Below, in pieces: positions 54,326 through 64,000 of a stretch of DNA of 64,000 bases. The first letter of the stretch is position 1, and every line of letters begins with the position of its first letter. Where the stretch lies: contig JAKGHH010000002.1 in assembly GCA_022828595.1 (NCBI GenBank), forward strand, positions 88,194,076 to 88,258,075, in the 5' to 3' direction. Origin of the DNA: Nelumbo lutea (taxonomy: Eukaryota; Streptophyta; Magnoliopsida; Proteales; Nelumbonaceae). The position numbers and the translations under genes are program-made. The notes below the pieces were generated by a model. It was given only the letters and a program-made list of their open reading frames with translations. It had not been told where the DNA came from and did no database searches.

Positions 54326-54979
54326 CTCCCCCTCAAGCTAAGCATAGATGTCAATCATGCCAAGCTTGCTGGTATCATGTTGAAGTTCTGCCTTGGGAAT
54401 GCCTTTGGTGAGAAAATCTGTCAACTGTCCTTCAGATGTGATGAAAGGAAGACACACTTCACCCGAAGAGACCCTTTCTCTAATGAAGTGTCGATCAACT
54501 TCAATATGCTTGGTTCTATCATGTTGCACTGGGTTGTGAGCAATGTTGATGACAGCCTAATTATCACAATACAACATCATTGGCTTGTCATATTCAACTC
54601 CAACCTCTTCCATCAATGATTTTAGCCATCATAATTCAGAAAATCCATGTGCCATGGCCCTGTATTCTGCTTCAGCAGTAGGCTGAGCAACAACCGATTG
54701 TTTCTTGCTTCTCCAAGAAACAACATTACCAGCCACCAAGCTGCAATACCCAGAAGTAGACCTTCTATCATCAATGTTTTCGGCCCAGCCAGCATCGGTG
54801 TAGGCTTCAAGTTTCATATGACCATGCTTGGCAAACAAAATACCCTTTCCTGGGGAGCCCTTCAAATAACATAGGATTCTCTCTGTTGCTGTCATATGAG
54901 TGTCTCGGGGAGCATGCATAAATTGGCTAATGCAACTGACTGCATATGCAATATCTGGCCGAGTAATGCATAGGTACAA
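54326..54979 (-). pseudogene. E9 RNase H
   Basis: At 54629-54979: [59 protein letters not shown] and AMAHGFSEL. A stop near 54626 precedes MLYCDN, and another stop follows the DN of the catalytic box. The tail continues at 54338-54529 with TKHIEVDRHFIRERVSSGEV, LTDFLTKGIPKAEL and KLGMIDIYA. The catalytic acidic residues are present but in separate frames. Confidence 0.87.
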
Positions 54980-56015
54980 AAGTTTCCCAAGAAGTCTGAA
55001 AGATTCCTTTGTCTTCTAACAATGTCCCTTCTGAGGCTGAGAGTTTATGACTCGTATCAATAGGAGTAGCAACTGGTCTAGCACCCGTCTTTCTAGTTTC
55101 AGAGAACAAGTCAAGAATATTTTTCCTTTGGGAGATAAAAATCCCATCCTTGGATCGAGCCCCTTCTATACCAAGAAAGTATCTCAATTCCCCCAAATCT
55201 TTAATCTCAAACTCTGTATGGAAAAAATATTTTAGATCATGAATTCCTGAAACATCATTACCAGTCACTACAATATCATCTACATACACAATGAGGTATA
55301 CTGCCAAAGGTCCACTCCTCTTCACAAAAAGAGTATGATCAGACTGTGTCTGCACATAACCAAAGTTAACAAGTGTTGTTCTAAATCTTTCAAACAATGC
55401 TCTAGGGGACTGTTTTAGTCCATAAAGAGATTTCTTCAGCCTGCATACCTTCCCTTTCATATCAGTTCTGTACACCCCTGGAGGAAGAGACATATAAACC
55501 TCATGTAATTCACCATTCAAAAATGCATTCTTCACATCCAATTGATAAAGGGGCCAGTCAAAGTGAGCAGCTAAAGATAGAAGAACCCTCACAGATGTCA
55601 TCTTGGCAACAGGTGCAAAGGTCTCTAAATAATCAATCCCATATGTCTGTGTATAGCCTTTTGCAACCAGCCTGGCCTTGTACCTTTCAATGGTGCCATC
55701 AGCTCGGTATTTGATAGTAAAAACCCACTTGCAACCGATTGGATCCTTTCCTTCAGGCAAATCCACCACTTCCCATGTGTCATTCTTGTGTAGGGCATCA
55801 ATTTCAGATCTCATAGCATCCTTCCATTCTGGAATCTTAAGAGCTTCTGACACAGACCTGGGAGTAGGATGAGAAGCAACAGAAGAGAGGTAGGCAAAGT
55901 ATGAAGGTGAAAGCAAACTGTAAGAAAGGTGCTTGGAAATGCAGTGTGCAGTGCACTTTCGTTTTCCTTTCCTAACAGCAATGGGAATATCAAGATCAGG
56001 GAAGGATGACTCCAA
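54927..56015 (-). pseudogene. E9 reverse transcriptase
   Basis: This 362-residue open stretch spans the linker end and nearly all [116 protein letters not shown], the catalytic VYVDDIVVTGNDVSGIHDL, and [20 protein letters not shown]. The conserved V-A-R-S reads G-A-R-S and E-E-V-Y lacks one Glu. A frameshift near 55000 ends the frame before RNase H. Confidence 0.9.
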
Positions 56016-57274
56016 AGGTGCTGAAACAATACCTGTTGTCTCTTCTGTGATTGGAAGTGTATGAGGCTCATGTGTTGTAGGAGAAACAACCTACACATTT
56101 TTGGATCTTTGCCTTTGATACACCTTGGGATTGAGGATAGGACGTGGAGGTAGAGTATTGGGACAAGGAGAATGGAACGGCTGATCCACCCTTGATACAT
56201 TTGAAGGAGAAGCAGACACATCAAGAGACTCAACAGGGACAGGAAGAGGAAGAGCAAACACCTGTGACAAACCCTCCTCCTGTGGACAATGTCCTTCTGG
56301 AGAGGAACCATAAAAGGGGGAAAGCTCATCAAAGGTGACATCCATTGAGACATACCGATTGCTAGACTTTGGATCAAAACAACAATAACCCTTCTGTGCG
56401 GGGGAATAACCAAGAAAGATACACTTTTGAGCTTTGGGTTCAAATTTACGCCACTTGGAACATGTACATAACAGGTGCAGCCAAAGACACGAATAGGAAC
56501 AGGAAAAAGGTCATTGTCCGGATGAAAAAGATTGAAGGGAGACTTAAACCCCAAAACCCTGGATGGCATACGATTTATAAGATAGGTAGCAGTAAGACAG
56601 CATCACCCCAAAACCTGGTAGGAACATGTGAGGCAAATAAGATACTTCTTGCAACTTCAACAATATGCCTATTTTTCCTCTCAGCAACCCCATTCTGTTC
56701 TGGGGTCTTAGCACATGAGCTTTGATGAATAACCCCCATGTCAAAGAGATAGCAGGATAGGTTTTTCTCAAAGTATTCTTTTGCATTGTCAGATCTGAAG
56801 ATTTTGATCCTGGTATCAAATTGGGTTAACAAATTCATGGAATTGTCTTACAAGTCTTGGAACTTCATCACGGGATTTCATCAGGAATATCCAAGTGAAC
56901 CGAAAAAGTCATCAATAAACAGCATAAAATATTTGTAGTCACCCATGGAGGGTAAGTGGTATGGCCCCCCACACATTAGAATGCACAATATTAAAAGGAA
57001 AAGATGTTTTATTACTCAAAGGATAATTGTTTTTACAGTGCTTTGACAATTCACAAGACTCACAATGAAGACTGGACAAACTAATTCCCTTAAGCAGTTC
57101 AGGGAATAGATGACTCAAGGCAGAAAAAGACAGATGACCAAAACGACAATGACACAACATAATCCGACTAACAGACTCTGAAGAGAGATCCGAGAGCAAC
57201 ATTCCCAAGATGATCAGTGCATTGTCCCGGAGTATCAACCAGGTATATTCCATTCGCCTCATGGCCACTCCCAA
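55811..57274 (-). pseudogene. E9 integrase and linker
   Basis: From right to left: LCHCRFGHLSFSALSHLFPE and CESCELSKHC (57050-57190), PFNIVHSNVWGAIPL (where the first catalytic aspartate H-S-D-V-W reads H-S-N-V-W), then FRSDNAKEYFEKNLSCYLFD and EQNGVAERKNRHIVEVARS (56600-56800), PSRVLGFKSPFNLFHPDNDL with [11 protein letters not shown] (56450-56569), and the serine/proline-rich linker in a third frame. Confidence 0.85.
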
Positions 57275-57354
57275 TCACCTTCTGAGACTCTAGATCCTGA
57301 AAAACACAGTAGGAAGGAAAAAATGTTACACAAAGGTTTAGTGACTTGGTTAAA

Positions 57355-58149
57355 CTACTCAGACAACAAATTTGTATTTAGTTTAGGTACATGGAGGGTA
57401 GAAGGTAGGAAGAAGGAATCCGTAGCCTTGATGGTTCCCTTACCAAAGATAGGGGCAAGTGAACCATCAGCTAAAGTGATTTTATCACGTCCAGGAAGCA
57501 AGTCATATGAAACAAACAAGGTAGACAGATTGGTCATATGGTCAGAAGCTCCTAAGTCAATAATCCAAGGGATCTTGAGATTGCCTGAAGTGGTAGCATG
57601 ATTGGCAGAAGCCCTTATACCTGAATGAGCAAATGCTGAAGCAGCAGAATTTTCTGAAGGGTTGGAAGGAGAGGTCACATCACTTAGCTGACTGATCATC
57701 TTCCCAAACTTTTCATATTCTGCTCTCATGGCTGCCAATTGTGCAGAAGCAGACATCTCTTCACTATCTAGCCCGATAGCAACATTTGCACTTCCTGATC
57801 TTTTACTATCATGTTTTTTTTTAAACCGAATGGGAACAAGATTAGGATGTAATTTCCAGCACTTGTCTTTGGTGTGCTTCGGCTTCTTGCAATACTCACA
57901 TATAATTTCTTTCTTTCCTGTGCCACCAGAAGTTCCAGCATTCCCTTTAGGTTTAATCCCCATATTGGAAAAGTGATCATTAATATCAGCCCCTTGAACC
58001 TGGACAGCCCTTCTGCTCTCTTCACTACTCACCAATGCATAAGCTTGTGACAAAGAGACACACTCCTTGGAAAGAATATTCTGTTTTGTGATATCATATT
58101 TTGGGTTTAGTCCAGTTAAGAACTCAAAAACCCTGTTCCTTTCAGCCAA
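57355..58149 (-). pseudogene. E9 gag C-terminus, zinc knuckle and protease
   Basis: This 264-residue open stretch holds ERNRVFEFLTGLNPKYDITK, SQAYALVSSEESRRAVQV, the zinc knuckle CEYCKKPKHTKDKC, WKLHPNLVPIRFKK, and the protease with WIIDLGASDHMTNL, where the active site reads D-L-G in place of D-S-G. The later protease blocks GSLAPIFGKGTIKA and LHVPKLNTNLLS are intact. Confidence 0.88.
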
Positions 58150-58226
58150 TTTTTTGTAGGTCTCTGCATCATTGGTGGTGTCCCAAGTTACAGCTTCTAT
58201 TAGGTCAATCTCTTGCCATAGGGACT

Positions 58227-58670
58227 TCAGGGTTGAGAAATATACAGCAAGAGGTTTCTCCCTTGCCCTAAATTCTTTACATCACTTCTCAATTTATATG
58301 CCCGGGCCACATTGAGTTTTTGGGAATAGGTTTCTGCAACACTGTCCCAAATTTCTTTTGCTGAACTCATCCATAGGTAGTGTTGGCTGATTTGTGGCTG
58401 CATTGAGTTCACAAGCCACCCAATGATAGTGTAATTTTCTTGCATTCACTTCTCGTAGGATGGATCATCTTCTGAGAGAGCCTTCTTACTCCCGGAAATG
58501 AACCCCCACTTTCCTCTACTACATACATGAATCTTTTCTGATTGTGACCATGCCAGATAATTAGTTCCATCTAGTTTAACTGTGGTCACAGTCAATAAGG
58601 AATCACTTGGAGTCCCTTGAACCAGTCCATATTCAGCACCACTTTTGTTTTCAAACTCTGAGTACATCAT
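58227..58670 (-). pseudogene. E9 gag N-terminal part
   Basis: It starts at an ATG complementary to 58668-58670. Two open pieces (58446-58670 and 58227-58445) contain TVTTVKLDGTNYLAWSQS, GWLVNSMQPQISQHYLWMSS and AKEIWDSVAETYSQKLNVA, interrupted by one stop at 58446-58448. It is followed by a frameshift before the zinc-knuckle frame. Confidence 0.85.
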
Positions 58671-59447
58671 GTAAACACTCCAAATATGATTTCAGATGAC
58701 TAATACAAGTATATTGAATGAGGACAAGCAAGAACAGAGTTCAGCTGTCCACAAGAAGGCAACACACTGAGTTCAGCCGACCACAAGAGGGCAATACACC
58801 GAGTTCAGCCTTCAAGAAGTAAAGAGAAGCTTCTAGGCATTCAGCCGAAGCACCTTTTCAAATCTGGACTTCAAGGTAAATAGCACTTGGTATTGCTGAA
58901 ATAGCCCTTTTTACAAACACAGTGTGGGCAATAGAGACAACCCCACTATCAAAAAGAAAAAAAAGGCCTCAAGAATAGTTCGTACAGCCCCCAAAAACAG
59001 CCAAATATAAGTAGCAATCCACAGCCTTGTTACAAGGATGTTTCGGCAATTTTGACAGTCCAAGAAGGAGTGAAAAAACAAGCCAGAAATTTCTGGGTTA
59101 AACCAGATTCAATGGCAGCCGAAGGTAGTACAGAACAACCAGAGTTTTCGGACACTTCAATAGTCCAAACACAACTGAGAGTAATACAGAACAACCATAG
59201 ATTTTCGGACACTTCAACAGTCCAAACATAGTCGAAAGTAATACAGAACAACCAAAAAACTGAGCACAACTTACAGTTTGAGCTTCAAAACAGAATCGAG
59301 TTGTTCCCCTTCCTTTTTTTCTCTGATTCTTCTTGGCCACCGAACTACTTCTCTAAGAGATTCTAGTCTTGGGCACTTCCAATGACCTCCAAGAATCAGG
59401 CAATACGAGCCTAAGCTTCCAGCCTTAGAATATTGAAGTTCGGGTAT
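58671..59447 (-). other. E9 untranslated leader with two tandem repeats
   Basis: The 777-bp leader carries a 32-bp unit (GAGTTCAGC... at 58737, 58769 and 58801) and a 56-57-bp unit (TACAGAACAACC... at 59129, 59185 and 59242). An open frame of about 80 codons over the second repeat (59030-59269) reads as repeated WLFCIT and VEVSEN and is best explained by the repeat itself. Confidence 0.8.
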
Positions 59448-59459
59448 GCTCTGATACCA
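59448..59459 (-). other. E9 primer binding site
   Basis: Minus-strand TGGTATCAGAGC abutting the 5' LTR at 59460; complement of initiator methionine tRNA 3' end. Confidence 0.92.
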
Positions 59460-59720
59460 TGAAGAAAACTGAAGAGAGGAGAGCTTGAGAGTTTGGCAAT
59501 GAGGGTCTGAGAATGAGAGTTTCGAACCTTCTCTCTCTCAGCACCCTAACACTATTTTATTAAGATATTTGAATAATTACAAGGAGGCCCTTAGTTGGGC
59601 AAGAATTTACAAAGAACTTAATATAGACAAGATGGGTCCAAAATAAGGCCCATTACAGAAAAACATAAATAACAAGAAAGAATAAACAACCTATGGGCCA
59701 TTTGGTCCATCTTCTCTACA
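59460..59720 (-). repeat. E9 5' LTR
   Basis: 261-bp LTR pairing with 54063-54325. The E8 RT frame resumes at 59721. Confidence 0.93.
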
Positions 59721-60888
59721 AAGTATAATGCTGATGGTACAATTGGGAGGTATAAGGCTTGAATGGTTGCCAAGGGTTGTATACAGGTGTATAGAGTTAG
59801 TTATATGAAGACCTCCCCAGTAGCTAAAATGACCTCAATGAGAGTTTTGTTGTCCTTGGCAGTGAGTTATGTTTGGTTGTTATATCAATTTGATATTAAT
59901 AATGCCTTTCAAGGTGTGCAAATTGAAGAAATCCCTTTATGGTCTCAAGCAATCCCCTTGAGCTTGGTTTGGCGGATTTTGGACTGTGTTTCTTGAGTTT
60001 GGATATGTTTAGACACAATCTAACCATACCCTATTTGTTAAGAGGAGAGGTACTCAAGTTACCTTATTGTTTATGTTGATGATATTATAGTTACAAATAG
60101 TGGTATAGAAGAAGTTCAGGTACTCGAGAGCTTCCTTAATTCAGAATTTGATATTAAGGATTAGGGGAGTTGGGCTTTTTCTTGGGAATTGAAGTTGTTA
60201 GGTCTACAGATGGCATCTTCATCTCCCATTGGAAGTATGTGTTAGATCTTATTGTGATTGGGAAACTTGGTCCCAAACCTACCTCTACACCTGATGCCAA
60301 CCATAAGCTTTCAGCCAATGGTGGTGAGCTCTTGGCGGGCAAGGGAGTTTTCCTGAGACTTTTGGGGAAGTTATTATATTTTTGTATGACACGACCAAAT
60401 ATTTCTTGAAGGGAACTCCAGGAAAGGGCACTCTCCTCTAAGCACGGACACCTGAAGCTAGAGGTTTTTATAGATGTCGATTGGAATGGTAATATTTATT
60501 ATAGAAGATCTGCATCTGGTTATTGTGCTTTGGTTGTAAGGAATATTGTCTCTTGGAGAAGTAAGAAGCAGATATTGGTAGCTAGATCTTTAGCTGAGGC
60601 AGAATATAGGGCCATGACTCTTGGAGTTTTAAAGTTTTATGGATTAGATCACTTCTAGAGGAGATGGGCATTGCATATGATAAGCCTTTGGTGTTGTATT
60701 ATGATAACCAGGGTGCAATTAGCATTGCTTACAACCTATTTTAGCATGATAAAACAAAACACATTGAAGTAAATAGATATTTCATAAGAGAAAGAATGGC
60801 ATCATGAGAAGTTTGTCTTCCTTTCATTGCCTCAAAGCTACAGTTAGCATATGTTTTGACCAAGGGTGTCCCTAAGGCAAGGTTACAG
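59721..60888 (+). pseudogene. E8 reverse transcriptase and RNase H
   Basis: After E9 the RT continues: NADGTIGRYKA, MVAKGCIQVYRVSYMKTSP (with part of the L-E-T-F-A-P-V block missing), LLYQFDINNAFQG, then VYVDDIIVTN at about 60075-60105, FFLGIEVVRSTDGIFISH (60170-60235), then RNase H with DVDWNGNIYYRRSASGYCAL and SWRSKKQILVARSLAEAEYR (60470-60610), LYYDNQGAISIAYN and YVLTKGVPKARLQ. It is cut by the solo LTR at 60888. Stops and small deletions are frequent; about 55 bp are missing near 60405, where the C-L-T-R-P-D-I-S block runs into the K-G-T-P-G-K-G block. Confidence 0.82.
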
Positions 60889-62807
60889 TGAAGAAATGCA
60901 CCAGAAAATAGGATATCCATCACATGGACGCCCAAAGATTGCGGAATAAGGGGGGCGAATTTCAAAAATTTTTCTCTCCCTTCAACTGGGAATTGAATTC
61001 CCTATTTAGAAAATCGTATTTTCAAGATCATTCTTGAACCATGAACTGAACCAGATTTGGACAAAAGGATTAGAGAGGGATTATACCTGATACGGAGAAG
61101 CAGTATCTCCCAATGGAGGTGTTCACACCTAAGGAAGGATCCAAAATCTGCTCCCACTGAAGATGGCACAGTGCAGGGTGGAGCAGAATCAGCAGTGTTC
61201 TTCCAAAAGAACTTGACCCTTCGCAAGAATCAACTGGATGGCTTGTGAATACAACTCCAACCAATCTTTTCTCCAAAAGATTGGTATCAAGATCGAATCT
61301 TGATTTTTCCCAAGAACTGGTGATCGAACTGCTGGAGGCGGCGGCTGCAAGAAGGAGGCGGCAAGAGAGTATTCGCAGGGTGCAGAATTCTTTCTTCTTG
61401 TGATCTCAGCTCTGAAGACAAGAGTGTGTTAGTTGCATATCTAAAGGCTGCCGCCCCCTCATCCTCTTATAATCTTAAAGGGATCGGCTTGTAATTCCAT
61501 CAGGAGTTGCTAATCCAAATCATATTTGGATAAGAAGTCCCTTTAAGTGATAAGGGATAACCCTTATATTATCTGCAGATCAGATCAACCATTTCCTAAT
61601 CTAATTAGGACACTTCCAGATCTAAATCTTATTTAGATCTTGGACTCTCTAAGTGGATAGGGTCTGGGCCCAATCCTATCAGCTGATCCATCTCAGAATT
61701 CGCCCCTTTAAGTGACTAATCAAATTAGCCCAGTTCGAAATGGGCTTAAGGCCCATTTAAGGTTATGTATTCACTTAGCCTTCCAAACTGCTGCCCAGTT
61801 GGGCTTCGTTGTATGGCGTGGGACCCAAACATTGATCTACACATCAGCCACATGGGTTCGGCCCAACCTTTGTTACAAGGTCTGGCCGAATACACTGTTA
61901 TGGACAGTGCACCCCCTGAAAACCATCTCATGGTCTCTATGGGTCCAACACTTACCCTAAGTGGTCCTTGAGCCAAGCCACCTTGTAACACCCAGGGATT
62001 GTGGGCAGATGCAAGATTAGCCCATTAGGTATTATCCTCAATGGTCTTACACTTAACCTCTCCCTCAGCTGTAAGGAACAGTGTTGCACTCTCTGCTCAT
62101 ATGGATCCTGGGAATTAAAACCTTCTTGCTAACATTTTAGAAACCATAATATATATACTTTTATATCTCATATAAAATATATTTTGCAAAACAAATCTCA
62201 ACGATTGAAATCGGCTGTCGGCAGTCTTAGTTTCCATCAGTGAGAGTGCATCCCCGATCATTACCTTTGTCTAACAAAGGGGCTGATCCTGTCACTATGA
62301 TCACCCAATCAGATGAATTCTCAGGCTGTCCCAACATACCCAGGTTTTGACCCCCGCTAAGGATCTCACTGAATGGTATATCAAAGACAGCCCAATCCAA
62401 CACCTAGTGCAGTTTCATAATCGAGTCTAGGGGTCGGGTGTAATTTTCCAGTTTTGCCCATCAATCTCCAAGGTCCAGGGCAATATTGGAAATCTGGTCC
62501 AGTTCAAATATTCAATTAATCCTGCATTGTATGTGCCTAGGGTCTCACCCTGGCAGCTGAGATAGGCCACCCCAACCGACTTGGTGGCACCATAGTGTCA
62601 GCCTTGTCAGGATAGGTCTCCCCAGACCGACCCACCGGCTGTGAACATTCTAAACTAACACGAGTTTCATTAAGTGTTCAGTTTAAGGGTATTACACAGA
62701 AACATACCAGGGGAACATGAATCAAATATGCACTTTTATTCATTTACAATAAACTCATAAAGTACATCATCTTGATTGAAGCTAAGGGCATACAAAACTG
62801 TCTAACA
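60889..62807 (-). mobile_element. 1.9-kb solo LTR with TACAG target duplication
   Basis: This 1919-bp stretch begins TGAAGAAATGC and ends CTGTCTAACA. It is flanked by TACAG (60884-60888 and 62808-62812). The E8 RNase H tail runs up to the left copy and resumes after the right one (MDMIDTYDQL). There is no internal gag or pol, so it is most simply a solo LTR left by LTR-LTR recombination. On the minus strand it starts TGTTAGACAG. The segment 39607-41101 is a second copy of this family. The orientation is taken from the TGTTAG start and is not certain. Confidence 0.85.
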
Positions 62808-62863
62808 TACAGCACTATGTAAGCAAGATGGACATGATTGATACCTATGATCAGCTTGAGGAG
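62808..62863 (+). pseudogene. E8 pol C-terminus
   Basis: After the duplicated TACAG the sequence resumes with the end of RNase H (SKMDMIDTYDQLEE), and a degraded purine tract (CTTGAGGAG at 62855-62863) precedes the 3' LTR. Confidence 0.75.
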
Positions 62864-63161
62864 TATAGAGATGACGAGCTGAATGGGCTATAGCTTCTTT
62901 TTTTTTATTTAAACCACTATTTATGACTTACGGTTGTTGTTATAGGCCTGTTTCACTTTTATTATTACCTTTATTGTGTCGGCTGCGCTACTAAGGGTAT
63001 TCATGTAATTGTATTCTCATTACAATCAAAGAATAAAAGATATTTTAGGGGCTTGAGAGAGATTTGATTGTCTTTCTTCCTCCTTCCCTTTCTTCATTTA
63101 TCTTCCATCTTCTTCCTTTTTTCCTGCTTTATTTTTCAGATTTATACAGGTGGGATTCACA
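62864..63161 (+). repeat. E8 3' LTR
   Basis: 298-bp LTR, starting TATAGAGATGACGAGC (TG changed to TA) and ending GATTCACAA. It matches the split 5' LTR. A T-rich CTCTTTTAATTGG flank follows; no clear 5-bp duplication with the left flank (CTTTT before 46269) can be claimed. Confidence 0.8.
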
Positions 63162-63273
63162 ACTCTTTTAATTGGAAAAATCATTACATGTTCTATTGTT
63201 CGATCCGTTCCCATTTTTGGGAACGCCATTTTTCAATCTGTTCCTACCCACTAATACTGTGGTTGGTACACAG
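63162..63273 (+). other. Host intron before exon D
   Basis: 112 bp of intron between E8 and exon D, ending in GGTTGGTACACAG (AG at 63272-63273). It includes a short inverted repeat around TTCCCATTTTTGGGAACG at 63207. Confidence 0.7.
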
Positions 63274-63334
63274 GCTTGCTATTCAGAGGCTTGAGATCAC
63301 AAAAAATGACTTATGCAACAGGATTGCAAAAGAG
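63274..63334 (+). CDS. REN1: Host gene exon D: coiled coil of REN1-like RhoGAP
   Basis: This 61-bp exon supplies the last base of the split Glu codon from exon C and then LAIQRLEITKNDLCNRIAKE, ending in phase 0. The heptad-like spacing of Leu/Ile (L-I-L-I-L-I) fits the start of the coiled coil near the C-terminus of REN1/PHGAP proteins. The acceptor is CACAG ending 63273 and the donor GTAAAA starts at 63335. The match in phase to exon C and the normal 98-bp intron to exon E support it. Confidence 0.85.
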
Positions 63335-63432
63335 GTAAAACAAGTAGAGAATCTCTTTCAACTTGTAGGCTGTGTACAGGGTAAAACAAAAAATGACTTT
63401 CTGCTAGCATAGTTGACTATCTCTTCTATCAG

Positions 63433-63516
63433 GCCAAAGGGAATGCAATCTTACAAGCAAATTTGGAGAGAAGAAAGCAAGCCTTGCATGAACGGCGTTT
63501 GGCACTCGAACAAGAT
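63433..63516 (+). CDS. REN1: Host gene exon E: coiled coil of REN1-like RhoGAP
   Basis: This 84-bp exon in phase 0 encodes 28 residues: AKGNAILQANLERRKQAL and HERRLALEQD. The block N-A-I-L-Q-A-x-L-E-R-R-K-Q-A-L-H-E-R-R-L-x-L-E-Q-D is, as I recall it, the most conserved segment of the coiled coil in REN1 and PHGAP proteins and is the main basis of the family call. The acceptor is TATCAG at 63427-63432 and the donor GTATTC starts at 63517. The next exon (expected to begin with a V-S-R-L-Q-E-like block) is not evident before the window end. Confidence 0.88.
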
Positions 63517-64000
63517 GTATTCAATTCTTTATTGTCAAGAACTCAATTTTTTTTTAATTCACTTGTTGTGTGCTTCTTTTTTTTATTTTACTTTGTACTA
63601 GAAGATATAATAATTTGGTCAAAATATTTGAGGTAGTGCTGTCTGATAAAAGATAATATACAATTTGAAGCATGTATTCAAATGTTCACTGCTCATAGTA
63701 GTGGTCTGTCACCTAGTTGTTGGTATAGATCAACCTGGTAGGAAACTATATTCTGCTCTCACTATGCATGATAGTTGTCATATTATATGGACCTATATCT
63801 ACTTTCTCGATTTGGATGTGGAGAAAGATAATATCACATTTTTTTTAAATCTCAAGTCCTTGGGATCTGATAATGTTACACACTGAAGAAGTAAGCTAAA
63901 AGAATAAAAAGATTAATTTTTAGTCTAGTTCTTTTACAATCAGTTGTAGAGTTCACCCCTGTTTGAATTTTTCTCCAGATTTGAATATCTAACCGAGTTG
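63517..64000 (+). other. Host intron after exon E
   Basis: AT-rich intron with T runs at 63547-63560 and 63839-63846. No exon with the expected coiled-coil continuation is found, although a CTCCAG sequence near 63972 would be an acceptor. Confidence 0.6.

Larger units (their letters stand above)
54063..59720 (-). mobile_element. E9: complete young Copia element inserted in E8 RT
   Basis: E9 is 5658 bp. LTRs lie at 54063-54325 (263 bp) and 59460-59720 (261 bp), with four substitutions and one 2-bp gap by eye (about 98%). The target duplication is AACTA/AAGTA (54058-54062, 59721-59725), one mismatch. The primer site is 59448-59459 and the purine tract starts at 54326. Gag-pol is broken by roughly half a dozen frameshifts and stops but all domains are present. 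LTR ends are canonical TG...CA. It is the most recent arrival in this intron. Confidence 0.93.
46269..63161 (+). mobile_element. E8: old sense Copia element split by four later insertions
   Basis: E8 pieces lie at 46269-46638, 52163-54062, 59721-60888 and 62808-63161. The 5' LTR (46269-46638 plus 52163-52244) is split by E7. The 3' LTR is 62864-63161. Gag, a damaged zinc-knuckle region, the end of integrase, RT and RNase H can be followed in order once E7, E9, the solo LTR and the MITE are left out. It has many stops and frameshifts and is the oldest element of this intron. LTR start TGTAGAGAT relates it to E0, E7 and E9. Confidence 0.82.

Noticed and set aside
59030..59340. Cys/Trp-rich small protein in the E9 leader
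   Set aside because: The open frame is produced by a 56-57-bp tandem repeat in an untranslated leader; no start context or relative is recognised.
46269..63161. E8 target duplication CTTTT / CTCTT
   Set aside because: The left flank is a T run within a later duplication and the match at the right is imperfect, so it cannot be claimed.
1..64000. A novel defence, toxin or biosynthetic system
   Set aside because: Every substantial coding signal is either a known retrotransposon domain or an exon of a known RhoGAP family; no cluster of unknown intact genes is present.
1..64000. tRNA, rRNA or other RNA genes
   Set aside because: The only tRNA-related sequences seen are 12-base primer binding sites complementary to initiator methionine tRNA; no cloverleaf or rRNA sequence was recognised by eye.

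Overview
This is nuclear DNA from a flowering plant. It consists of the middle part of one host gene on the + strand whose introns are packed with nested retrotransposons. Five small exons (18567-18788, 25720-26061, 45040-45089, 63274-63334, 63433-63516) join in compatible phases with GT/AG borders. Together they encode an acidic serine-rich linker followed by a coiled coil that matches the C-terminal half of the plant PH-domain RhoGAP family (REN1/PHGAP, which switches off ROP GTPases). The PH and GAP domains, and the end of the coiled coil, lie outside the window. The sequence does not allow a species call.

Nearly all the rest is mobile DNA, dominated by Ty1/Copia elements (order gag, protease, integrase, RT, RNase H; YVDD box; initiator-Met tRNA primer sites; purine tract seen on the + strand as CTCCCCCTCAA). 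I label them E0-E10. Left block, 1-18212: a + strand relic, an integrase relic, then a four-level antisense nest in which E10 (gag relic and LTR to 18212) holds E0 (1701-16877), which holds E1 (3097-13715), which holds E2 (5656-11448). Intron 18789-25719 holds one complete young element, E3 (19561-25073, 5-bp target duplication TCTTG). Intron 26062-45039 holds a LINE tail, E4 (27359-37251) with E5 (29009-34388) and a 745-bp hAT-like element nested in it, a sense fragment E6 with its LTR, part of a 1.5-kb LTR-like repeat, an L1-type LINE 3' part with poly(A), and RTE-type LINE scraps. Intron 45090-63273 holds a degraded sense element, E8 (46269-63161), which carries E7 (46639-52157) and E9 (54063-59720), both antisense, plus a 1.9-kb solo LTR (60889-62807, duplication TACAG) and a Tourist-like MITE.

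By eye the LTR pairs of E2, E3 and E9 are about 98% identical (recent), E5 about 94%, E1 about 93% and E7 about 91-92%. Every gag-pol reading frame is broken. E3 is the best preserved (two frameshifts) but lacks the protease active-site region altogether. The host exons have open frames and good splice sites, so the gene is probably functional despite introns of 6.9, 19.0 and 18.2 kb.

I found no previously undescribed system. The points worth checking are the protease-less young element, non-TGCA LTR ends confirmed by target duplications, an insertion without target duplication, tandem repeats in several untranslated leaders, amber stops that look like cytosine deamination, and opposite-strand copies of one family inside the same pre-mRNA.
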